Origin: JAZDEY01 sp043808325 [NCBI: Candidatus Eiseniibacteriota bacterium]
GTDB taxonomy: Bacteria; Arandabacterota; Arandabacteria; Arandabacterales
DNA: 59,921 nt
Direction: 5' to 3'
Assembly (NCBI GenBank): GCA_043808325.1
Contig: JAZDEY010000042.1
Span: 1 to 59,921, forward strand
Shown here: one piece after another, positions 50,194 through 59,730 of the stretch
Numbering within the stretch: position 1 is the stretch's first letter
Layout: the number at the start of each line of letters is the position of its first letter
Made by a program: the position numbers and the translations under genes
The notes under the pieces: model-generated
Told to the model about the DNA's origin: nothing
The model's input: only the letters and a program-made list of their open reading frames with translations
Database searches by the model: none

Positions 50194-51021
50194 GTGAGTT
50201 TGCTACAGAGAATCAGCGATCTCGACCGGAGGATAATCTTCCTGGCGGTCGCAGCTGCGGTCATAATTCCCCTCCTCCTCCCGATCGGCCTGCCGGTCGA
50301 TATCAGCCCGCCCGTCCAGCAGGTCTATGACGTGATTGAGAGCCTGCCGCCGAGATCGGTGGTCTTGATGTCCGTGGACTACGATCCCTCGGGCGCCCCG
50401 GAGCTCTACCCGGCGATGCTTTCCGTGATGAGGCATTGCTTCGCAAGGGACTTGCGCGTGATGGTCATAGGCATGTGGGCTACGGGAGTTCCCCTCGGCC
50501 AGCGGGCCCTCAAGGCCGTTGCCGTCGACGAATACCACAAGGAATATGGCAAGGACTTCATCAACTTCGGCTTCCGTCCGGGTGGCGCGGTGATGCTTGT
50601 GAACCTCGGCAGGAATATACATGATGTTTGCAGGCAGGATGTCTACGGAACACCCGTCGAGAATCTTGCCATGATGAAGGATATCAGAAGCTCCAAGGAC
50701 ATCGGGCTTGTCATCACCTTCTCGATGGGCGACCCCGGAAGCGACCAGTGGATTTTCTATTACCATGCCAGATATCGCGGCAACTTGGTCACGGCCCAGA
50801 CCGCGATCGGGGCGCCGAAGTATTACCAGTATCTCCAGACCGGCCAGCTGGTGGGCTTGATCGGGGGCATGAAGGGCGCCGCCGAGTACGAGCGCCTGGT
50901 CAAGACGCCGGGCCTTGCAACCGTAGGGATGGACTCGCAGTCGATTGCCCACATGCTGATTATTGCGTTCATCGCTCTGGGTAACGCGCTTTACTGGTAT
51001 GAGAAAAGGAAGAAGAAGTAA
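50194..51021 (+). CDS. Bitopic protein with extracytoplasmic domain, DUF6754 module
   Basis: The GTG at 50194 lies six bases after AGGAG; an ATG at 50188 touches the ribosome site and is less likely. An N-terminal span (FLAVAAAVIIPLLLPIG) is followed by a soluble alpha/beta domain of about 200 residues (SVVLMSVDYDPSGAPELYPAML, VMVIGMWATGVPLGQRAL, IGLVITFSMGDPGSDQW) and a C-terminal span (HMLIIAFIALGNALYWY). The alternating strands and helices look like a Rossmann-type fold, but I cannot assign it. It sits between the two multi-span proteins. Confidence 0.6.
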   Translation: MSLLQRISDLDRRIIFLAVAAAVIIPLLLPIGLPVDISPPVQQVYDVIESLPPRSVVLMSVDYDPSGAPELYPAMLSVMRHCFARDLRVMVIGMWATGVPLGQRALKAVAVDEYHKEYGKDFINFGFRPGGAVMLVNLGRNIHDVCRQDVYGTPVENLAMMKDIRSSKDIGLVITFSMGDPGSDQWIFYYHARYRGNLVTAQTAIGAPKYYQYLQTGQLVGLIGGMKGAAEYERLVKTPGLATVGMDSQSIAHMLIIAFIALGNALYWYEKRKKK

Positions 51022-51024
51022 TCC

Positions 51025-51666
51025 ATGTATATGACCACCGGCATATGGCCCTGGATTGCGGCAGCGATGACGCTCGCGATCTATAGCTTCCTTTACAAGG
51101 ACAACCCGTTCTATAAGGTCGCGGAGTACATCTTTGTAGGGCTGTCGGCAGGATACTGGGCTTCCTACTTCTTCTGGAACTACGCCAAGCCCAATCTCTT
51201 TGATCCGCTCTTCTTGCAGCATAACTACTGGAACATCATTCCGATCATTCTCGGCCTCATGATGTTTACGCAGCTCTTCCGGCAGACGTCGTGGCTTGTG
51301 AGGTTCCCGCTCACATTTGTGCTTGGGGTTGCACTTGGGCTGCAGATCATTGCAGCCGTCGAAGGCGACATCATCCCGCAGCTGGCCGGAACCTTCGAGC
51401 CGTTCCTCAAGGCGAAGTTCGTCACCTACGATTTCTGGACGGCCTTCGGTTTCATCGTGCTCCTCGTTGGCGTTATTACCACGCTGACATATTTCTACTT
51501 CTCCATGGAGCACCGGGGAGCCTTCGGCACGAGCGCCAAGATCGGCGTCTACTTCCTGATGATATCCTTCGGGGCATCGTTCGGATACACCGTGATGGCG
51601 CGTATCTCGCTGCTGATTGGAAGACTGCACTTCCTGCTTGCCGAATGGATGCACGTCCTCAAGTGA
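51025..51666 (+). CDS. Six-span membrane protein, last of the DUF6754 module
   Basis: This 213-residue protein starts three bases after the previous stop. Segments include WIAAAMTLAIYSFLY, YIFVGLSAGYWASYFFWNYA, IIPIILGLMMFTQLF, LTFVLGVALGLQIIAAVEG, FGFIVLLVGVITTLTYFYF and IGVYFLMISFGASFGYTVM. Aromatic residues are abundant at the membrane borders. No family is known to me. Confidence 0.6.
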   Translation: MYMTTGIWPWIAAAMTLAIYSFLYKDNPFYKVAEYIFVGLSAGYWASYFFWNYAKPNLFDPLFLQHNYWNIIPIILGLMMFTQLFRQTSWLVRFPLTFVLGVALGLQIIAAVEGDIIPQLAGTFEPFLKAKFVTYDFWTAFGFIVLLVGVITTLTYFYFSMEHRGAFGTSAKIGVYFLMISFGASFGYTVMARISLLIGRLHFLLAEWMHVLK

Positions 51667-51724
51667 GGACTCCGTGCCTACCCAACAGGCACGGGCCGGG
51701 GATTGCCGAGGAGGCTCACTTCCG

Positions 51725-52093
51725 ATGTTCGGGCTGAACGATGAGGAATTCAGGCAGGTGGTGACTGAGGCCATAGAGGCTCTGCCCGATGAGTTCAAAG
51801 CGAAACTCGACAATGTGGACGTGGTCGTCGATGACTATCCTCCTCCCGATGCGTTGAGAAGGCTGCCCCGGGGCCGGCTGCTCTTGGGGCTTTACCAGGG
51901 CGTGCCCCAAAAGCGCCGAACCACCCACTATGGCTTGGTACTTCCGGACAAGATCACGCTTTTCAAGAGGAACATCGAGTCGATTTGCCGGAGCCGAGAG
52001 CAGGTCTATGGGCAGATAAGAAAGACGTTGCTCCACGAGATAGGTCACCACTTCTCGCTCAGCGACAAGGACCTGCGGGATATCGGCTGGTAA
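51725..52093 (+). CDS. Zincin-like metallopeptidase family protein (DUF1025 type)
   Basis: The 122 residues from the ATG at 51725 (after GAGGAGG) match the small metallopeptidase family: NDEEFRQVVTEAIEALP, VVVDDYP, LLGLYQG and finally LLHEIGHHFSLSDKDL. The HExxHH...D motif binds zinc. Members are about 110-130 residues and cytoplasmic; their substrate is unknown. It lies 58 bases after the DUF6754 module on the same strand. Confidence 0.88.
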   Translation: MFGLNDEEFRQVVTEAIEALPDEFKAKLDNVDVVVDDYPPPDALRRLPRGRLLLGLYQGVPQKRRTTHYGLVLPDKITLFKRNIESICRSREQVYGQIRKTLLHEIGHHFSLSDKDLRDIGW

Positions 52094-52130
52094 TGCTGAG
52101 CCGGCGCCGACGGCGCCTCCATGTGTCAGC

Positions 52131-52334
52131 GAGCTGGCGGCTGGCCCGAAGCAAGTGGGGTTCCGCCGCAAGGGCCACCGACGGCGAGCCATCGGTCGGG
52201 GGTTGTACTTCGGCTCAGTAACCCCATTCGCCTCCGCATCAACCCCTCTCCCTCGCCCAACACGATCGGGCAGCGAGGTGACGAGTGGCCCGAAGCAAGT
52301 GTCGTATCGCAGCGAGGGCCACCGGCACCGAGCC
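52131..52334. repeat. Two imperfect 60-bp direct repeats in an intergenic region
   Basis: The segments 52131-52190 and 52275-52334 share TGGCCCGAAGCAAGTG and a later GAGGGCCACCG/AAGGGCCACCG core, with roughly three quarters identity by eye. Both translate in the same manner (GPKQV...GHR), yet neither frame has a start with ribosome site. They may be members of a dispersed repeat family. The gap from 52094 to 52371 has no gene. Confidence 0.5.
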
Positions 52335-52371
52335 TCTGAGCGAAGGGCTTCCGCCCCGAACCTCCGCGCGG

Positions 52372-54336
52372 TCAGTTCTTGAGATACCGGTCTAAGAACT
52401 CCACCATCTTACGATAGTAAACCAGCCTGTTGCTCAGCTTCCCGGCGCCGTGGCCCTCGTCGGCAAAAATCAGGGTGTCGACCACGCCGCCCCGCGCTCT
52501 AACGGCTGCAGCCATCTGGCGGGCCTCGCCGACAGGCACGCGCGGATCGTTCTCGCCATGGACGATCAAGAGCGGCGCCTTTATGCGATCGGCATGTGTC
52601 ACGGGGGATATTTCCAGTAGAAACGTCGAGTCGGCGAGCGGCCCATATTCAGCTTCCCGAAGTGCCCGCCGGTAGGGCGCCGTATGCTGGAGGAAGGTCA
52701 CGAAGTTGGCGATCCCCACGTCATCGATGCCCGCCCCGAAAATGTCGGGATAATCGACAAGTGCCGCCAGGGTCGCGTACCCGCCATAGCTACCACCCTT
52801 GATGCCGATCTTGCCGGACCGGGCGTAGCCGTTGTCCACGAGCCATTTGGCTCCCTCGTAGATATCACGAATGGAGTTCTTGCGGTTCCTGTAATTGTCC
52901 AGTGCTATATAAGCGCGCCCGTAGCCGGAGCTTCCCCTGATATTGGGCACAAGGATACCGTAGCCGTTAAGGAGCAGGTACTGGAAGTGCCTGGAGAACG
53001 CCGGCCTCGCCTGGCCTTCCGGCCCGCCGTGGATATCCATGACGAAGGGGATCGGCTGACCCGCCCACCCATCGGGAAGATAAAGGAATGCCGGGATCCC
53101 CAGCCCGTCGAAGCTCGTGTAGTGTATCAGCTCGGGCTCCGTGAAGAGTGATTGATCGATGCCTGCAAGAGTCGAGTGGGTCAGCTTCGCCAGGTCGCCC
53201 TCCTCTATATCGTATTTCCAGATATCGCTCGGAGACGTGGCACTTTCAAACACAAACACCACTGTGCCGGCGCTCGAGACATCAATCGCTGAGGCGATTC
53301 CTCGCATATCGCTCAGCTCGGCCTCGATGCCGTCGACCAGATCGCGTGCATGAAGCTCGCCATAGCCCTCCACATTCTCCACCCAGGCAAGATACTCGCC
53401 GTCATCGGAGAGGTCCATCTCCTCAGTCTCCCAGGGCGATTCGCCGTTGAGGAATTCGATCTCCCCGGAGGGCACGGCCTTGCGGGCGATCCGACTGATG
53501 CCGTCGTCGTTGAGGTTGGTCACGAGGTAGATATGACTGAGATCGGGCGTAAGCCTGGCATACTGGAAGAGGTAGTCGCCGTCGTGCGGCGTGAGTGGGG
53601 TCTCCTGGCCGGTAGCAATGTCCAGGAGGTAAAGGTAGTTATTGACGTTGGATTCGTCGTGGGATACCAGCAGTTTGTTTCCGTCCCTCGATATCGCGAT
53701 CGGTTCATTCCAGCCGGCGTGCTCCCAGATTTTCTCCACGGCCCCGGTTACCGTATCGATTCTATAGATGTAGAAGTCCTTGGCTGTCTCTTCATTGCTT
53801 CTGAAATAAAGATAGCGCTCATCGGGACTCCACAGCGGCGAACCATGCTGCACTTTGTCCCTGATCCTGAGGGGCGAGACCAGATCGGTGTCGGTGTCCA
53901 CAAAATAGAGGTTGGACTGCTCGCTGCCTCCCGTGCTTGAGCCGACTACGACTTTGCTGCCCGTGTAAGACACTCTGTAGAAATCGCTGCCGTCGACGAA
54001 AGCCGTAAGCTGATAGGGCCAGCCGGACCGAAGCAGCTCATAGACCTGGTCGACTCCCGTCATAGAGGTGGTGAAGAAGACGGTGCTGCCGTCTTCGCTG
54101 ATCTGGGGCGAGCCGGCATTGCCGATCTGCATAAAGGTCTCGATCGAAGGAACCGCGAGGGCATTTGGGCCTCGGGCCGCGAGGGAGTCACCGGGTGAAT
54201 CCGTGGCTCCCGACTGCGCTCGAACCGATGGTGCGTGCGTCGCCGCTGCGGCGACGAGAAATGCGAAGAGGCCGGCCGCGATCGCGGCCCGTGCCCAAGA
54301 GACGCGACTGGTGCAGCAGATCATACTCTTTGACAT
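52372..54336 (-). CDS. Secreted S9 family prolyl-oligopeptidase-like peptidase
   Basis: The ATG at 54336 follows AAGGAG and gives a signal peptide (AAIAAGLFAFLVAAAATHA). Residues 60-380 form a beta propeller of TolB-like repeats (SPDERYLYFRSNE, SRDGNKLLVSHDE). The C-terminal alpha/beta hydrolase has the nucleophile Ser in GGSYGGYATLAAL, Asp in VHGENDPRVP and His in DEGHG. The length of 654 is usual. It probably removes dipeptides or cuts short peptides in the periplasm, which fits supply of amino acids to IorAB. Confidence 0.92.
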   Translation of the reverse strand: MSKSMICCTSRVSWARAAIAAGLFAFLVAAAATHAPSVRAQSGATDSPGDSLAARGPNALAVPSIETFMQIGNAGSPQISEDGSTVFFTTSMTGVDQVYELLRSGWPYQLTAFVDGSDFYRVSYTGSKVVVGSSTGGSEQSNLYFVDTDTDLVSPLRIRDKVQHGSPLWSPDERYLYFRSNEETAKDFYIYRIDTVTGAVEKIWEHAGWNEPIAISRDGNKLLVSHDESNVNNYLYLLDIATGQETPLTPHDGDYLFQYARLTPDLSHIYLVTNLNDDGISRIARKAVPSGEIEFLNGESPWETEEMDLSDDGEYLAWVENVEGYGELHARDLVDGIEAELSDMRGIASAIDVSSAGTVVFVFESATSPSDIWKYDIEEGDLAKLTHSTLAGIDQSLFTEPELIHYTSFDGLGIPAFLYLPDGWAGQPIPFVMDIHGGPEGQARPAFSRHFQYLLLNGYGILVPNIRGSSGYGRAYIALDNYRNRKNSIRDIYEGAKWLVDNGYARSGKIGIKGGSYGGYATLAALVDYPDIFGAGIDDVGIANFVTFLQHTAPYRRALREAEYGPLADSTFLLEISPVTHADRIKAPLLIVHGENDPRVPVGEARQMAAAVRARGGVVDTLIFADEGHGAGKLSNRLVYYRKMVEFLDRYLKN

Positions 54337-54390
54337 TGTGCTCTCCTTGACCCAAACTTGTGACTTGACAACCACGACCTTGCGGGCTCG

Positions 54391-54418
54391 ATTGTACTAT
54401 GCTCCGGGGCTTGTTCAA
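54391..54418 (-). promoter_or_regulatory. Promoter of the S9 peptidase gene
   Basis: On the minus strand TTGAAC (54418-54413) and TACAAT (54396-54391) are 16 bases apart. Confidence 0.5.
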
Positions 54419-54453
54419 CAGGTTAGTCGCTGCTATCCGGGAGAGATAAGACC

Positions 54454-55047
54454 GTGACTACGGACGCACAGCTTGTGGCGGTGCTCGGCAGTCCCCGGCG
54501 AGGGGGCAACAGTGACACCCTGGCGATGGAATTCCTACGAGGTGCGGCCTCCCAGGGAGTAGGGCACAGGCTTATCGTGCCTACCGATCTGGGCCTGAGC
54601 CCTTGCGATGGCGACAACGCGTGTTTCGCTGACGGCAGATGCGTGATCCGGGATGGGATGAACGAGATCTACGATGAGGTTCTGGCTTCGCCATACTTGC
54701 TGGTTGCAGCACCCGTCTACTTCATGGGACCCCCGGGCTCGCTCAAGTCCTTCATAGATCGCTTTCAGGCAGTATGGGCAAGAGCAGCGGTCCTGAAGCG
54801 TTTTGATCCTGATAGCCGAGAACGCCGTGAAGGTCACAAGGCCTTCGCGATCTTCGTCGGGGCGACCACCGATAAACCCAATTACTATCGGCCGGCCGTG
54901 AGCATTGTGAAGGCCTTCTCGAATGTGATCGGATTTGACTATACCGGAGAGCTAATCACCACCGGCCTTGACAAGCCCGACGACGCCCGCAGCCGGGACG
55001 ACTTGCTCAAGCAGGCCTTCTCCGCCGGCGAGGCATTTGCTCGTTAA
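54454..55047 (+). CDS. NADPH-dependent FMN reductase-like flavoprotein
   Basis: The 197 residues have the flavodoxin-like start VAVLGSPRRGGNSDTLAMEFL, where SPRRGGNS binds the FMN phosphate. CDGDNACFADGRCVIRDGM follows, with three cysteines in the region where iron-sulfur flavoproteins bind a cluster, and then APVYFMGPPGSLKSFIDR. It may therefore be an iron-sulfur flavoprotein (Isf) homologue used for electron transfer or oxygen detoxification. The start is GTG at 54454, after GGGAGA. It is divergent from the S9 gene. Confidence 0.85.
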   Translation: MTTDAQLVAVLGSPRRGGNSDTLAMEFLRGAASQGVGHRLIVPTDLGLSPCDGDNACFADGRCVIRDGMNEIYDEVLASPYLLVAAPVYFMGPPGSLKSFIDRFQAVWARAAVLKRFDPDSRERREGHKAFAIFVGATTDKPNYYRPAVSIVKAFSNVIGFDYTGELITTGLDKPDDARSRDDLLKQAFSAGEAFAR

Positions 55048-55074
55048 CCACGTTACCCCCCCCAAGAATAGCCC

Positions 55075-57219
55075 CTAACGGTTGAGTCTTGTCAGGGCCT
55101 CGCGCGGGCCCGCGAGATCGGGCCTACGGCGCATGGCCTGTTCGAGTAGAGTGCGAGCTTCTTCGATGCGGCCGGCAAGGCGCATCTGGTCGGCAAGAAT
55201 GATATAGGCCTGGTCGTCGGCGGGATCCAGCTGGATCACGCGCCGGGCAGCATCCGCCGCTTCCGAAGGCAGGCCCACCTGAGCATAGACAAGTGCCAGG
55301 TTGTAATAGAAGTCTGGATTCCGAGCGTTAAGGCTGCGCGCCCGATTGAAGAACGGCATCGCTGCCCCGAGACCGCGAAGCTTGAAAGCCGTTATGCCGA
55401 GACCGATGAGATTGTCCGGGTTGTAGGGGTCCCTCAGGGACGCTTGCCGGTAGAGCTCCTGCGCGCGCTCATAGTCTCTGCGGGACAGCGCCATCAGGGC
55501 CAGGTTGTGATAGGGCCCGGGCATCAGTGAATCCAGCTGCGCGGCTCGGTAATACAGGCTCTCGGCTTCCTGGGGTCGGCCGCGCAATTCGGCCAGATAA
55601 CCCAGGCTGAAGACGGCCATGGCATAGTGGGGCCTTAGCACCAAAGCCATACGGTAGGCAGATTCGGCCTTGTCGTACATTCGCTGTTCCTGGTAGACAT
55701 CGAGTCCAAGATTGAACCAGGCACTGGCATCTTTCGGATTAAGCCCGATCGCCTTCTTGTAGTACTGCTCTGCGCCGCCAAGATCACCCTGGTTCTTGAG
55801 GGTGGAAGCCAGGCTATAGTATGCGTCGGGATTCATTTTCTTGGACATGCGACCGGGATCCCAGTTGGAGATGAGGAAGAGAGCGATCACGCCGACCAGG
55901 GTCGCGGCACGCCAGGGTTTTTGGGTCCACCAGTCGCGCCAGCGGGTCCACCCATAGGCGGCCAAGAGAATGAGGGGAATCACAACCGGCATCCGGTAGC
56001 GGGCCGTTATGAAGAAGGCAATCACCGACAGCGAATAGGCTACCGCGAAGGCTGCAAGCAGGCTTCCCTCCCAGTGGGGCTTGCGGAAGGCCAGGAGCAG
56101 GCCCGGCCATGCAAGCGGCAGCAGCAAACCGAAGGGAAAAGCCAGCCCGGGGCCACCAGGCATCCCAATCTTCCACAGCAGCGCCCTCAGGATCACTGAG
56201 TAACTGCGGAAGGGGTAGATCTCTTGATTGCGGAGCAGCTCATCCCCGCGCACAAACAGATTCGCCTTGTGAACGAGGAGCTGGAGATATGCCGAAGGAT
56301 GCGTGCGGATATACTCCCACGCTTGATCGAAGAAGTAGGCCGACATCGCCGATTCTTTCCTGATACCCGCCCGCAGGGGCTTGTCCATCAGTTCGTCCCA
56401 CTCGGCACCGGGCCGAATGGCGACCTTGGCCTGGTAATCGCCGCTGTTTCCGAGATAGAAGTTGAGCCCGGCGTTGGATGAGATGGGTATGAATTCCCCG
56501 CGGACCGCCCAGTTCCGCAAAGTGACGGGCGCGATCGCGACAAGCGTTCCCAGTGTAAACGCGACAAGGGTCGCGGCAATCCACCGTCTCGGCCAGCGCA
56601 TACGCCGACCGTAGAGGAGAACCCAAGCCCATAGTACCGGTGTGACTGCAAGGACGTTGGTCGTGGCCAGGGCCCGCAGACCGAAGACGAGCCCGGCGCC
56701 GCCCCACAGCCAACCCGGCCTCGGCATCACGACCGCGAAAAGCACCAGAAACATGATCACATCGAGGAAAACCGTAAGCGTGGGCGCCAGCAGCTCCCCT
56801 TCATAGAAGATGAGGAGGGAATAGAGCGCGGTGGCAATTCCTGCAATCCAAGCCGCCTTCTCCCCGAATATGCGCCGGCCCAGGATGAATACCCCCATCG
56901 TAGTGAGTGTCCCCAGCAATACCTGAACCAGCCGCGGCCAGAAGAGGTTATGGCCGACCAACTTGTAGAGGGCGGCAAGAAAATAAGTGAAGAGTGGCGC
57001 CTGGAAGAAGACGCCAGTCCCAACCCAGTTACCGGTCGCGACCACATTCCAGGCATCGCGATCGTAGTCCCAGGCATCGACGATAGGGTGATAGAAGAAT
57101 GGGTTGTGCCGTATCTCGAGAAGATAGGCCAGGCGCAACACCAGGGCCAGGAGTCCAACCACAAGAGGGCCTAGCCAGCGATGCCTACTCCGGTTTCCAG
57201 ATGTGTTCCTGTCTTCCAT
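55075..57219 (-). CDS. GT39-type membrane glycosyltransferase fused to TPR domain
   Basis: The protein has 714 residues. The N-terminal 460 residues have about ten membrane segments. The first loop DAWDYDRDAW holds the acidic pair of GT39/ArnT-like dolichyl- or polyprenyl-phosphate glycosyltransferases. The C-terminal 240 residues form about seven tetratricopeptide repeats (AYYSLASTLKNQGDLGGAEQYYKKAIGLNP and later units). Such fusions are common in FCB candidate phyla. The start at 57219 follows GGAG and lies 11 bases after the permease stop. Confidence 0.85.
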   Translation of the reverse strand: MEDRNTSGNRSRHRWLGPLVVGLLALVLRLAYLLEIRHNPFFYHPIVDAWDYDRDAWNVVATGNWVGTGVFFQAPLFTYFLAALYKLVGHNLFWPRLVQVLLGTLTTMGVFILGRRIFGEKAAWIAGIATALYSLLIFYEGELLAPTLTVFLDVIMFLVLFAVVMPRPGWLWGGAGLVFGLRALATTNVLAVTPVLWAWVLLYGRRMRWPRRWIAATLVAFTLGTLVAIAPVTLRNWAVRGEFIPISSNAGLNFYLGNSGDYQAKVAIRPGAEWDELMDKPLRAGIRKESAMSAYFFDQAWEYIRTHPSAYLQLLVHKANLFVRGDELLRNQEIYPFRSYSVILRALLWKIGMPGGPGLAFPFGLLLPLAWPGLLLAFRKPHWEGSLLAAFAVAYSLSVIAFFITARYRMPVVIPLILLAAYGWTRWRDWWTQKPWRAATLVGVIALFLISNWDPGRMSKKMNPDAYYSLASTLKNQGDLGGAEQYYKKAIGLNPKDASAWFNLGLDVYQEQRMYDKAESAYRMALVLRPHYAMAVFSLGYLAELRGRPQEAESLYYRAAQLDSLMPGPYHNLALMALSRRDYERAQELYRQASLRDPYNPDNLIGLGITAFKLRGLGAAMPFFNRARSLNARNPDFYYNLALVYAQVGLPSEAADAARRVIQLDPADDQAYIILADQMRLAGRIEEARTLLEQAMRRRPDLAGPREALTRLNR

Positions 57220-57230
57220 GTTCTCCGGGC

Positions 57231-58547
57231 TCAGTACTTGTAGAACACAAAGAAGAGCACGCTGAGGACAAACAGAATCCACATGCCCGGGGAGACTTCT
57301 TTGTGTCTCAGGGTCACCAGCTTGCCGATTGGGTAAAGCACGAAGCCTGCGATCAGCCCGACGCCGATGTTATAGGTGAAGCTCATCAGCGCGATTATGA
57401 AGAAGGCCGGGATCAGCTCCGTATAGTCGCTGAAGTTGATCTTGGTGATCGGGCTTATCATGAATATACCCACAAGGATGAGCGCCGGCCCATATGCCTG
57501 GGGCGGCACCACCGTGAGGAACGGCGCAAGAAACAGGCACAGAGCAAAGAGCACGCTTACCGTGAGGGCCGTCAGCCCGGTCCTTCCACCCTCCTGGATT
57601 CCGGCGGCCGATTCGATGTAGGTGCCGGCGGTGGTCGTGCCTACACAGGCGCCGAAGACACTCGCAAAGGAATCCACGAAGAGAGGCTTCTGGGCATTAG
57701 GCAGGTTGCCCTCCTCGTCAAGAAAGCCTGCGAGCGAGGAACACCCAATAAGGCTGCCCATCATGTCGAGGAAGTCCATCAGGAACAAGGTGAGCAGCAC
57801 CGGGAAGAACCCGACCGTGAGGACCACTTTGAAATCGAACTTGAACAAGGTCGGGGCGATGCTCGGGGGGACGCCGACGAAGTGCTCCGGCAGCTTGGTT
57901 ATTCCGAAGATGAAGCTGGCGATCGTTGTGGCGACGATCCCGAGCAGGAGCCCGCCCGGAATTCTGCGCAGGATCAACAGCGCCATTAGCACGAATCCGA
58001 ATACCGACAGCAAAACCGGCGCGGAGCTGATCTTGCCCAGATGGAGAGGGGCCCCGGGGACCCCCAGGCTGACGATGCCGGTCTCGTTGAATCCTATGAA
58101 GGTCAGGAAGAAGCCTATGCCTACGGCCAGCGAGTATTTGAGATTGATCGGAATCGCTTCCATCAGGAACTTACGCGCGCCGGTTATCGAAAGCACCGTG
58201 ATCAAGGAGGCCGAGATCAGGATTCCTGCGAGGGCCGCCTGCCACGGGTAGCCCATTACCTTGCACACCGTGAAGGCCACAAAGGCATTCTCGCCCATCA
58301 GCGGAGCAACTGCGAAGGGCCTGTTGGCGACGACGGCCATCAAGGCGGTCCCAAAGATCACCGTCAGTATGGTCGCCGTCATCGCGGCATCCCTCGGCAT
58401 GCCGGCCGCCGAGAGGATGGCCGGGTTGACCACCACGATATAGGCCATCGTGAGAAACGTCACCAGGCCGGCGCGCAACTCCCGCGGCACGGTGGTGCCG
58501 TGCTCGTCAAGTTTGAACCACTTGCCTAACGGAGAAGTATTCGGCAT
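57231..58547 (-). CDS. NCS2/AzgA-type purine permease
   Basis: The 438 residues contain 12-14 spans, with RAGLVTFLTMAYIVVVNPAILS at the N-terminus and the diagnostic ACVGTTTAGTYIESAAGIQEGGRTGLTA, typical of the AzgA/PbuG hypoxanthine-guanine-adenine group. It imports purines with protons. It is the only transport gene with a clear substrate class here, and the GT39-TPR gene follows it closely. Confidence 0.92.
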   Translation of the reverse strand: MPNTSPLGKWFKLDEHGTTVPRELRAGLVTFLTMAYIVVVNPAILSAAGMPRDAAMTATILTVIFGTALMAVVANRPFAVAPLMGENAFVAFTVCKVMGYPWQAALAGILISASLITVLSITGARKFLMEAIPINLKYSLAVGIGFFLTFIGFNETGIVSLGVPGAPLHLGKISSAPVLLSVFGFVLMALLILRRIPGGLLLGIVATTIASFIFGITKLPEHFVGVPPSIAPTLFKFDFKVVLTVGFFPVLLTLFLMDFLDMMGSLIGCSSLAGFLDEEGNLPNAQKPLFVDSFASVFGACVGTTTAGTYIESAAGIQEGGRTGLTALTVSVLFALCLFLAPFLTVVPPQAYGPALILVGIFMISPITKINFSDYTELIPAFFIIALMSFTYNIGVGLIAGFVLYPIGKLVTLRHKEVSPGMWILFVLSVLFFVFYKY

Positions 58548-58585
58548 CGCGCTTCGACCTCCTTGCTCCGCGACCTGATCTGCGA

Positions 58586-59730
58586 CTATGATCCGCGATA
58601 TACCAGGATCTTGTCAAATGATGATCCGCTGAGATTCTTCTCGTCCACCAGCGTGAATCTTCCCTCCAGGCGCTGCTTGAGAATAGGATTGATCTCATTG
58701 TCCGACCCGTAGAGCACCCAGATTCGTGCCCCGGCGCATCCGGATAGCGCATCATACGCACCGCCCGCGACGCTGTCGGCTTCCCTTTCGAGATTGTCCC
58801 TCCCTGCAAGCATTTTCTTCATGTCCATGTAACCGGGATGCCTCGCAACCTCGGCGGGGAAGGTGATCTCAGCAAACCGACCCTCGACGTGAAACCGGCG
58901 GAGGTAGTAGTCGATGCTCACGCGACTCAGGCCGGTGAAGATAAGTAGATCCCCTCTGTTTGCACGAGCGACTATGTACTCGGCTGCCGATCTATCATCG
59001 ATCTGAGGTGGCCGCATCTTGATCCTCACAAAGCCTGCCGCAGTTGCCAGGACGAGGACACAACAGAAAAATGGAACAAGCAGGCGATTCCCGAATCGGC
59101 TGACCAGCGGCCCGACGAAAAGCACCAGAGGAAACAGACTGATTATCGTATACCTGCCGGACACGTACATTGGCCTTACCTGAGAAGCGGCAAGTGGGAC
59201 AAACAGCGTAGTGAGGAAGAAAATCAGGAATACAAGGCTTCGGTCTTGCGCAATAAAGGCTCGTAGATCTTGCCCCCTCTGGAGTGCAAGCCTGTGCCGA
59301 TCCAATCGCACGATGACGAGGAGCACAAAGGCGGCGTAGACGGCTACTGACAGCAGGGGTGCACGCAGCCCCCCACCGTAGAAGGCCAAGAGGGTGTCGG
59401 CGAGCGCAGCCGCACCGGGCCTGACCATCCACGACGTCGCTCCATTGCCCATCTGAGAGACCAGCACCGGCCCCCAGATAATCGCAAAGGGGATGATCGA
59501 CAAGAGGATCAGGGTCCAGAATCTTCGCGCCCCCGCCTTCGAGAAGAGAATCAGGTGGGCCACAGCCTGCGACAGCAGGACAAAGCAGAACCAGTAGTGC
59601 GTGAAGGTCCCGAGTATGTTCACGGTTACGTAGAGAAGTGAGTCTTTGCGCGCGGACCCCTTACCCGACCGATCCCTGACAAGAAAGATCCTCAGAAAGA
59701 AAAGCGTTGATAGTATCCCAAGCAGAGCTA
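58586..59730 (-). pseudogene. GT-C-type membrane glycosyltransferase, 5' end cut off by IS630-like element
   Basis: About 380 residues of open frame run from the insertion-sequence border at 59730 to the stop at 58586. A GTG at 59623 could serve as an internal start but lacks a ribosome site. About seven spans are seen, then a soluble C-terminal part (DDRSAAEYIVARANRGDLLIF) typical of GT39-like mannosyltransferases. The loop with RPMYVSGRYTIIS is a usual landmark just before the last spans. The N-terminal catalytic Asp region is missing, so the gene is broken or continues in another contig. Confidence 0.75.

Noticed and set aside
50203-51813. Minus-strand frame of 536 codons across the DUF6754 module
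   Set aside because: Antisense to three tightly spaced membrane genes, and rich in His and Arg with no domain.
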